Origin: Alphaproteobacteria bacterium
Lineage (GTDB): Bacteria; Pseudomonadota; Alphaproteobacteria; Micropepsales; Micropepsaceae
Reading direction: 5' to 3'
NCBI GenBank assembly: GCA_019241645.1
Contig: JAFAWQ010000043.1
Span: 186,001 to 250,000, forward strand
DNA: 64,000 nt
Translations under genes and position numbers: made by a program
The notes under the pieces: generated by a model
Seen by the model: the letters and a program-made list of their open reading frames with translations, nothing else
What the model was told of the DNA's origin: nothing
The model's database searches: none
Part shown: positions 57,692 through 64,000 of the stretch, in pieces
Position numbering within the stretch: position 1 is the first letter of the stretch
How the letters are laid out: each line of letters begins with the position of its first letter

Positions 57692-59332
57692 ATGTCCCAA
57701 CATCTGGAAACCACCCCCTCAGACATCGATCGCACTGTCGCAGAGGTGACTCGCGCCCTGCAGGCGGACGAGGTCGAACGCGCCACAGAGATCGCCCGTG
57801 CAGCGCTTGACGCCGGTGCCGTGCATCCTTTGCTGTTGCTCCTGCGGGGTACCTGGCTTTCAAATCAGAGCAGGTTCGATGACGCCCTGCGCGACCTGGA
57901 AGAGGCCAGGCGGCTTGCGCCCGCCGAACCGCGCATCCCTAACGGTATCGGCGAATGTCGTCTGAAGGACGACCAATTCGCCGCAGCTGCCAAAGCCTTC
58001 GACGAAGCGCTGCAGCTTTGGCCCGAATTTCCATTGGCGCACTTTAATCGCGGCTTTGCGCTTGAGACCCTGGGAGAGCTTCGCGGCGCCGAGGAATCCT
58101 ATCAGATCGCTGCCAGGCTGGCGCCGAACTATGCCGACCCGATTGCCCGGCTGGGCAATCTCGCGGCGGGCAACGGAGATTGGAAAACGGCCCGTGCCTA
58201 CTCGAACCGTGCCTTGGCGCTTGAGCCCGACCACGTCAAGGCGCTTATCACACTGGCAAGAGCCGATCTGGCGGAACGTTCCATCGATTCAGCAGAGCAG
58301 CGCCTTCAGGCCATTCTATCGCACGCAGGTTATCAGCCCCTTGATCAGGCGCAGGCTCTAAATCTGCTGGGCGATATCCGCGATGCGCAAGGGCGGACGG
58401 AGGAGGCTTTCGAGTGCTGGACGGAAGCCAACGCCAAAATTCTAAGCCACTACGCCCCCAGGCTGGAAACCAAAGGGATGGAGGCCGCTCCAGCTCTCGT
58501 TGCGCGAATCTCCGAATATTTCTCGGCGCGTCCCCGCGAAAGCCCGATGGACACAACACCGGCCAGCGCCGCGCCAACGCGCCTGTTGTTTATTGCCGGC
58601 TTTCCCAGGGCCGGAACGACGCTACTCGGACAGATTCTTGGCAGCCATCCTGATGTCGTCACGCTGGAAGAAAAATTCCCCATTGTCGATGCGGATCGGG
58701 ATTTCCTGCGCGAGCCTGGTGGACTGGAGCGCCTCGCCACCGCCATCGATACCGATCTGCAGCCTTACCGGGATTCCTACTGGGATTACGTGCGCCGATT
58801 GGGATATCACTTTCGCGACAAGCTGGTCGTCGACAAGCTGCCGATGCACACCTTCCGGCTGCCGGTCATCGCCCGCCTCTTTCCGGATGCTCATATTATC
58901 TTCGCCGTCCGCGACCCCCGCGATGTGGTGCTGAGCGCCTTCCGCCGCCTGTTTCTTGTCCACTCTTTTACGTTGGAGCTGCTGGACCTTGAATCCACCG
59001 CGCGGCTGTACGATGCGATGATGCGCGTGGCCGAATTGGCGCGGGAGAAGCTGGCGCTGCGCTGGTTGACAGTCCGCAACGAAGATCTTGTGGCCAATTT
59101 CGACGAACAGGCCCACCGTATTTGTGCCTTTGCCGACATCCCCTGGCGGGAATCGGTGCGCAATTTCGCCGCGCACGCCAGAAGAAATGCCATCGCCACG
59201 CCGAGTTCCGCACAGGTGATTGGCGGGTTGAGCGACCGCAGCGTGGGGCAGTGGCGCAAATACCGCGAGCAGCTTGCCCCCGTCATGCCGATTCTGGAGC
59301 CCTGGGTGCGGAAGTTCGGTTATTCCGAATAG
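57692..59332 (+). CDS. TPR-sulfotransferase
   Basis: The 546-residue protein has six or more TPR repeats (residues ~15-260) and a sulfotransferase domain with the PAPS loop FIAGFPRAGTTLLGQIL (~300-316) and the 3'-phosphate block IFAVRDPRDVVLSAF (~403-417). The core matches tyrosine- or glycan-directed TPR-sulfotransferases found beside TonB receptors. ATG 57692 is chosen (MSQHLETT). The 3' end overlaps by 13 bases the convergent TPR-AspH gene. The acceptor is unknown; a receptor or its ligand is a hypothesis only. A terminator separates it from the receptor gene, so it has its own promoter or reads through. Confidence 0.87.
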   Translation: MSQHLETTPSDIDRTVAEVTRALQADEVERATEIARAALDAGAVHPLLLLLRGTWLSNQSRFDDALRDLEEARRLAPAEPRIPNGIGECRLKDDQFAAAAKAFDEALQLWPEFPLAHFNRGFALETLGELRGAEESYQIAARLAPNYADPIARLGNLAAGNGDWKTARAYSNRALALEPDHVKALITLARADLAERSIDSAEQRLQAILSHAGYQPLDQAQALNLLGDIRDAQGRTEEAFECWTEANAKILSHYAPRLETKGMEAAPALVARISEYFSARPRESPMDTTPASAAPTRLLFIAGFPRAGTTLLGQILGSHPDVVTLEEKFPIVDADRDFLREPGGLERLATAIDTDLQPYRDSYWDYVRRLGYHFRDKLVVDKLPMHTFRLPVIARLFPDAHIIFAVRDPRDVVLSAFRRLFLVHSFTLELLDLESTARLYDAMMRVAELAREKLALRWLTVRNEDLVANFDEQAHRICAFADIPWRESVRNFAAHARRNAIATPSSAQVIGGLSDRSVGQWRKYREQLAPVMPILEPWVRKFGYSE

Positions 59333-60591
59333 TACGAGCGCATCGCATCGAGCAGCGCAATCGCGAGTTCGCGCTCTTCCTCACTCAGCTCCGGATTCCA
59401 GATATCGAAGATGAGAATGTAGCGATTGCTGTCGCTGTCGTTCCACGCTTCGTGTTCGATCGTGTCGTCGAACACCCAGGCTTTTCCCGCCTCAACACTA
59501 CGGCTGTCATTGCCGACACGAAAGCCACAGGCTTCGGGAACGACCAGCGGAAGGTGTGCGATCAGCCGGATGTTCGTCACCCCGGTGTGCGGCGGAATTC
59601 GCGTTCGTGGCTGGAGCACGGAGAAGAACACGGCCGGCGCATAGCCGGGGATCCGCGCAAGCGGCATCGCTTCAACGGTCTCCGCCGTCCTTGGGCAGTG
59701 CGCACAGTGCGCTTCGTTCCGCTCGCCATCTTCCCAAAGGAAATAGGCGCTCCATCGCGGTGAAAAGTTCAACTGCTCCCATTGGTTCAGTGGCGCACCG
59801 GCTGGATGCTGGACATAAGGGCGAAATTCCGCCGTATCCGCGGTTTGCCGTTCCGACTCAAGCAGGGCAGCGAGTTCCGTCTTGATCATACCGGTCGCCG
59901 CTTCAATTTCGATCATCCAGGGAAAATCTGCGTTGTCGTAGAACTGAATGGCGGGCAGCTCTGGGTAGTGCAGCATAGTCGGCTGCTGGGCATAGATTTT
60001 CTTTCTTCCGAGGAGCGCATCCTTGCAGCGTTCAAAGCGATCAAGCGGCCCCGAGCCGCGATTGCGCAACTGTGCGGCAATCGCCAATTCGAAATGCCTT
60101 GCTAACCCCTCCGCATTTTCGGCAACGCGTTTTCGCGCCTGCTCCATTGTGGCTCTGAGCGATGGCGGGATTTGATCGTCCGGCGGGGTGATTGCCAACG
60201 CGTCCTTATATAGGCGCGCAGCCTGCCGCGGCTTGCCAATCCGTTCGAATGCCTGCGCTTTGGCAAGCAGCGCGGGATAGTAATAGGGATCGATCGCGAG
60301 CGCCCGCTCCAGCGCCTGCAATTCGGCCGCGGCGCTACCTTGTGCGCGATGGGCGAATGCGATGTTCAACGGAATGGCGGCGGCCTGAGGATCTGATCGC
60401 GCGGCCCGTTCGAACAGCGCGACAGCCCCCTGCGCGTTGCCCTCCATCATCTTTTGCTGACCAAGCTGGAACAGCGCCTGCGGATGCTCCGGCGAAAGCA
60501 TCAGCACCTGCGACCACAGGCGCGTGGCTTCCTCGAAATTGCGGCCATGCATGGCCTGCTGCGCGGCTGCTACGAGTTGCTGAACCTGCAC
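59320..60591 (-). CDS. TPR-aspartyl/asparaginyl beta-hydroxylase
   Basis: The 423-residue protein has TPR repeats (residues ~1-130: ATRLWSQVLMLSPEHP, AVALFERAARSDPQ) and an AspH-type Fe(II)/2-oxoglutarate dioxygenase domain. Its motifs are IPPHTGVTNIRL (His335, Arg342) and DDTIEHEAWN (His380); this family uses two His ligands, both present. It should hydroxylate Asp/Asn in a protein or peptide. It converges on the sulfotransferase gene. Neither enzyme has a signal peptide, so they act in the cytoplasm. Confidence 0.87.
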   Translation of the reverse strand: MQVQQLVAAAQQAMHGRNFEEATRLWSQVLMLSPEHPQALFQLGQQKMMEGNAQGAVALFERAARSDPQAAAIPLNIAFAHRAQGSAAAELQALERALAIDPYYYPALLAKAQAFERIGKPRQAARLYKDALAITPPDDQIPPSLRATMEQARKRVAENAEGLARHFELAIAAQLRNRGSGPLDRFERCKDALLGRKKIYAQQPTMLHYPELPAIQFYDNADFPWMIEIEAATGMIKTELAALLESERQTADTAEFRPYVQHPAGAPLNQWEQLNFSPRWSAYFLWEDGERNEAHCAHCPRTAETVEAMPLARIPGYAPAVFFSVLQPRTRIPPHTGVTNIRLIAHLPLVVPEACGFRVGNDSRSVEAGKAWVFDDTIEHEAWNDSDSNRYILIFDIWNPELSEEERELAIALLDAMRSYYSE

Positions 60592-60661
60592 GTGACATCA
60601 TTCCAGAGGCACAGCAGCAGCATAGCGCGGGGGCACCGCGGCTGTCCCGCTTCGAACCGCG

Positions 60662-62437
60662 TCAATCCATCGGCAGATTTGTTGCCCTCATTTGGACACC
60701 GCTCTGGCCGGAAGCTGCCATCATGCTCCTAAAGACATGGGCCACAGGCAGTTCTCCGAAGGCAGCCAGCCCTTGCATGGTCCGCACCCCGGCGGCTGTG
60801 CCGGTCATTGCCGACGCGAGCGCCGTGAAGAAGCCGGTCCGCCTGGGGTACATCTGGAAACTCACCGCCTCACCCGCTCCAATGCCGGAAAGCCTTTTGG
60901 CATCGGCCACAGCCGTCCAAAAGCCGCCCAACTCGTCCACGAGTCCGTGTTTTTTTGCGTCAGCGCCGGTCCAAACCCGTCCCTTGGCAATGCTTTGAAC
61001 CTGCGCCAGCGGCAGCTTGCGCCCCGTCGCCACCTTCTGAAGGAAATCGGAATAGATCACGTCCGCCTGGTGATTGAGGTTCGCTAGCTGGTCCGGCGTA
61101 TACGGCCTGATGGCTGAATTCATCAAAGCGTTTTTCCCGACTCCGATCTGGTCCACGCCGATTCCCAAAAGGCCGGCCGTTTTCCCAAACGACACTTTGC
61201 CGGTAAGTACCCCAATCGAGCCGGTGAGAGTGCCGGGCTCTGCTACGATCCGGTCGGCGAAAGACGATATATAATATCCGCCGGAAGCAGCGAGCATTCC
61301 CATGGAGACCACGACCGGTTTTCCGGCCCGACGCGCTTTCTGCAGCGCGTGCAGGATTTGGTCGGAAGCGGACACAGACCCGCCCGGAGAATCAACGCGC
61401 AACACGATTGCTTTCACGTCGCTGTTGCGCACCGCTTCCCGGATGGCCGTGGCATAGGTGTCGGACCCGATGCCGCTCCCACTGTCGAACGGGCCACCCC
61501 GGTCACCACCTTCCGTAATTTCCCCGGCGGCCTGAATAACTGCAATCTGCGGCGAACCGTGGGCTTCGGGATAATCCTCCACAGCCCGCACATATTTGCG
61601 CAGCGCCACTGTCTTCGCACCGCCGCTGCGGTCTACGGCAGAATCCTTGGCATCATCGTCGTAACCAAGCTTGTCGATCAGACGCGTGGCTTTGGCGTCC
61701 TCAGCGAATTGCGGACTCTTTTCGAACGACGCGGCAATGGCCGAGGGTTGCAGGCGGCGCTCCGCTGCCACGCCTTGCGTAGCCGTGTCATACCAAGACT
61801 TCAGGAAGGCGGTCGTCTGCTCGCGATCGGGATCTGTATAATCTTTCTCCATAAACAAGTCCGCTGCGCTTTTATATTCAGCGCGCTTGACCATCTGAGG
61901 TTCGGCTTGAATCTTGTCGAAAAAGCCCTTGAGGAAAATTGTGCCGGCGCCAGCCCCTGCTGCCGCGAACGTCGCCTTGGGCTGCATCCAGATTTCACTG
62001 GCTCCGGACGCCGCAAGATAATCGCCAAGTCCGCCGGAATCGAACCCTTGCGAATGCGCGACCACAAACCGGCCGCCTTGGCGAAAGCGTTTGAGCGCGG
62101 CTACGATTTCCTGAGCCTGCGGAACTGACAGGTCTCCATCGCCTACACGCAGGAATAGACCCTTCACACGGGAATCACGCGAGGCACGATCCAGCCCCAG
62201 GACGAAATCCATGATGGTGAGCGGGCGGCTGAATTCAAACGCCGAGGAGCGGCTGGAGTCGGGCATCGAGGCGCGGAGATCGGCTGTCAGCACCATTTTG
62301 TCCGGAAGGCCATCACCCCGAACCATGCCGATGATGGCGAGCATGACTATGAGGACAACAACAAAGAGGACAACTTTGGCGATGCCGTTCAGGGTCCCCA
62401 GCGCGATGTTCCTGGACCACCTTAAAAACGCTACCAT
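60662..62437 (-). CDS. sppA: Signal peptide peptidase SppA, 67K type
   Basis: The 591-residue protein has an N-terminal membrane anchor (VVLFVVVLIVMLAIIGMV) and two S49 domains. The catalytic lysine is in KRAEYKSAADLF in the first half and the serine in SMGMLAASGGYYISSFAD in the second; LRVDSPGGSVSASDQI precedes it. It cuts leftover signal peptides in the inner membrane. ATG 62437 follows AGGTGA; the codon before it (TTG) is not chosen. Confidence 0.95.
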   Translation of the reverse strand: MVAFLRWSRNIALGTLNGIAKVVLFVVVLIVMLAIIGMVRGDGLPDKMVLTADLRASMPDSSRSSAFEFSRPLTIMDFVLGLDRASRDSRVKGLFLRVGDGDLSVPQAQEIVAALKRFRQGGRFVVAHSQGFDSGGLGDYLAASGASEIWMQPKATFAAAGAGAGTIFLKGFFDKIQAEPQMVKRAEYKSAADLFMEKDYTDPDREQTTAFLKSWYDTATQGVAAERRLQPSAIAASFEKSPQFAEDAKATRLIDKLGYDDDAKDSAVDRSGGAKTVALRKYVRAVEDYPEAHGSPQIAVIQAAGEITEGGDRGGPFDSGSGIGSDTYATAIREAVRNSDVKAIVLRVDSPGGSVSASDQILHALQKARRAGKPVVVSMGMLAASGGYYISSFADRIVAEPGTLTGSIGVLTGKVSFGKTAGLLGIGVDQIGVGKNALMNSAIRPYTPDQLANLNHQADVIYSDFLQKVATGRKLPLAQVQSIAKGRVWTGADAKKHGLVDELGGFWTAVADAKRLSGIGAGEAVSFQMYPRRTGFFTALASAMTGTAAGVRTMQGLAAFGELPVAHVFRSMMAASGQSGVQMRATNLPMD

Positions 62438-62534
62438 CAAATCACCTGCCCGAGGTCAAGTTGCCAATCCGCTCATATATGGGAGCGCTTCGGCTTCGAC
62501 CAAGCAGCAATACGCATGATGCGCTGTAGAACCG

Positions 62535-63275
62535 TTAACGCGAGGCGGTGACCAATACGGGGGAGGCGCGATAAAGCTGCGGATACAACCGCTTAAGCTG
62601 CTCGACCTTGGGCAGATCGTTGACCTGGATGTAGAGGCTTTCCGGATGATGAGTCAGGTAGTCTTGGTGGTAGGCCTCGGCCGGGTAGAAACCGTGCAAA
62701 GGCTCCATTTTGGTAGCAATGGGGGCGGAAAACCGCTTTCCCTTCCCAAGCTGGGCAACATAGCTCTTCGCCACATTTTCCTGCATGGCTGAGGAAAAGA
62801 AGATTTCCGAGCGGTACTGCGTTCCCTCGTCCGGTCCCTGACGATTGAGTTGCGTCGGATCGTGCCCGACCGAGAAGTAGATCCGCAGAATTTCTCCATA
62901 GGAAATTTGCCGCGGATCAAACGTAATTTGCACCGATTCAGCATGGCCGGTACCGCCGCTGCCGACGGTTTCATATTCCGCCGTGCTCTTGTCGCCGCCG
63001 GAATATCCGGCCAGTACCTTCGTCACGCCCTTCACATGCTCGAAAACGCCCTGCATCCCCCAGAAGCAGCCGCCTGCGAGCACAGCAGTTTCGCTGCTGA
63101 CGGAACTGCGCTCATCGAGCGCTGGCGGCGGAAGAACGCGCGCCTCTTCGGCGCGAGCCAAGCCGAAAAAGATCACGCCCAAAAGCGGGAGAGCCAAGAG
63201 CCCGAGCGCCAGCTGCGCCAAAATGGTTGTGATCTCCGCAACCGAGCTGCGGCGTCCGTTCGAGGTCCCGTTCAT
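62535..63275 (-). CDS. msrA: Peptide methionine-(S)-sulfoxide reductase MsrA with N-terminal membrane segment
   Basis: The 246-residue protein carries the MsrA active site GGCFWGMQGVFEHV and GTGHAESVQITFDP. Before it lies a ~20-residue hydrophobic segment (ALGLLALPLLGVIFFGLARA), so it is exported or anchored, facing the periplasm. Its ATG overlaps the msrB stop by one base (TGATG). It repairs S-methionine sulfoxide while MsrB repairs the R form. Confidence 0.93.
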   Translation of the reverse strand: MNGTSNGRRSSVAEITTILAQLALGLLALPLLGVIFFGLARAEEARVLPPPALDERSSVSSETAVLAGGCFWGMQGVFEHVKGVTKVLAGYSGGDKSTAEYETVGSGGTGHAESVQITFDPRQISYGEILRIYFSVGHDPTQLNRQGPDEGTQYRSEIFFSSAMQENVAKSYVAQLGKGKRFSAPIATKMEPLHGFYPAEAYHQDYLTHHPESLYIQVNDLPKVEQLKRLYPQLYRASPVLVTASR

Positions 63276-63862
63276 CAGTTTTCCTGCTTGTCGCGTGGTG
63301 CGAATCGAAGCGATGCCGAATTCATACAATATCTAAGCCCCGTCGGCTTCGGGCCATCGTCAAACACGTGACCGAGATGCGCGTCGCAGCGCGCGCACGA
63401 CACAGCCACTCGCCCCATGCCGAGGCTGTTGTCCGCCGATTGCGTCACGTTCCGCCGCGAAATCGGCTGGTAGAAGCTCGGCCACCCGGTGCCGGATTCG
63501 AACTTCGTGTGCGAATCGAAGAGGGCCGTGTCACAGCAAATGCAGCGATAGAGCCCATCCCCATGTGTATTCGCGTAGATGCCGGTGAAGGGCGGTTCTG
63601 TGCCCGCATGACGCGTGATCTCGAAAGCGTTGCCTGACAGTTGCTTCTGCCAGGCCGCATCGCTCTTCACGACTTTTTGTACGCGAATTCGGCCGAGATC
63701 CCGGCCAGCAGGCGAGAACGCCTCAATCGTCACCCATCCGGCATCTTTTGCCGCGGCTGTTGCTGAGGGCATCCCAAGGGTAGCGGTACCCAGCGAAACC
63801 GCGGCGGCGGAGAGAAAAACGCGCCGGTTTGGCTGCTCCAGGGAGATCTTGTTGTTGATCAT
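63275..63862 (-). CDS. msrB: Peptide methionine-(R)-sulfoxide reductase MsrB with Tat signal
   Basis: The 195-residue protein starts with a twin-arginine signal (NRRVFLSAAAV ... GMPSATAAA). The MsrB domain has zinc cysteines (YRCICCDTALF and CARCDAHLGHVF), GTGWPSFYQPI and the catalytic RYCMNSASLRF. ATG 63862 is chosen. It is read first, with msrA coupled behind; both act outside the cytoplasm. The 138 bases beyond it to the window edge hold nothing I can support. Confidence 0.93.
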   Translation of the reverse strand: MINNKISLEQPNRRVFLSAAAVSLGTATLGMPSATAAAKDAGWVTIEAFSPAGRDLGRIRVQKVVKSDAAWQKQLSGNAFEITRHAGTEPPFTGIYANTHGDGLYRCICCDTALFDSHTKFESGTGWPSFYQPISRRNVTQSADNSLGMGRVAVSCARCDAHLGHVFDDGPKPTGLRYCMNSASLRFAPRDKQEN

Positions 63863-64000
63863 CAGGCTCAAAACTCCCGGGCCAGCCGCGTAGCGCCCCA
63901 GCCTGCTCCATGCAGATAGTCATCGAGGTCACGCCTGCAAGGGCGCGCCCGTTATGCGGCGCGATGGCCGGAAGAAGACAATCCCAGCGACGAGCCCACC

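Overview
The window looks like a chromosomal segment of an alphaproteobacterium of moderately high GC. Three things point there: (1) housekeeping gene orders common in that class (surE-pcm-nlpD-yajC-secD; uvrA/ssb-gyrA-coaD-ppi; queA-tgt; xseB-dxs); (2) two perfect GAAC-N7-GAAC (GTTC-N7-GTTC) LexA boxes at uvrA and ssb, the alphaproteobacterial SOS form; (3) a large exported TonB-dependent receptor of a type common in Caulobacterales and sphingomonads. I cannot name genus or order from sequence alone. I see no prophage, insertion sequence, CRISPR array or rRNA operon.

Region 1-22.1 kb is a surface or exo-polysaccharide locus. It holds a TPR protein with a GT-D type glycosyltransferase domain (cut by the window edge), a WbpI-type 2-epimerase overlapping a fused mannose-1-phosphate guanylyltransferase/AGE-family isomerase, a GSCFA protein, an exported DUF1800-DUF1501 pair, a WecA-type initiating transferase, WbpA-, WbpD- and WbpB-type enzymes, two family-4 glycosyltransferases, a large SLBB export protein and an exported family-3 glycoside hydrolase. 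With a WbpE-type aminotransferase at 39.9 kb, the window encodes all five enzyme types that make UDP-2,3-diacetamido-2,3-dideoxy-mannuronate from UDP-GlcNAc. No Wzx flippase, Wzy polymerase or chain-length regulator is visible; they may lie upstream of the window.

Region 22.2-43.3 kb is mostly housekeeping: surE, pcm, an nlpD-like amidase activator, yajC, secD (no secF beside it), a PuuD-like membrane protein, trmFO, an unknown membrane protein, uvrA, an OafA-type acyltransferase lodged between uvrA and ssb, then ssb, gyrA, coaD, a cyclophilin, a methyltransferase, the WbpE-type aminotransferase, queA, tgt and a tRNA-Lys(UUU).

Region 43.3-54.2 kb is all on the minus strand: histone-deacetylase-like gene, xseB, dxs, a small membrane protein, an RlmD-like rRNA methyltransferase, a membrane-anchored C13/caspase-like protein, a methyltransferase-like protein, then serS, a fucose/glucose-type MFS permease and a TPR-sulfotransferase in one run.

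Region 54.2-64 kb carries a TonB-dependent receptor, a second TPR-sulfotransferase and a convergent TPR-aspartyl/asparaginyl beta-hydroxylase, a possible receptor-linked modification module, then sppA and an exported msrB-msrA pair. Four separate modifying enzymes in the window (GT-D, two sulfotransferases, AspH) carry N-terminal TPR domains.
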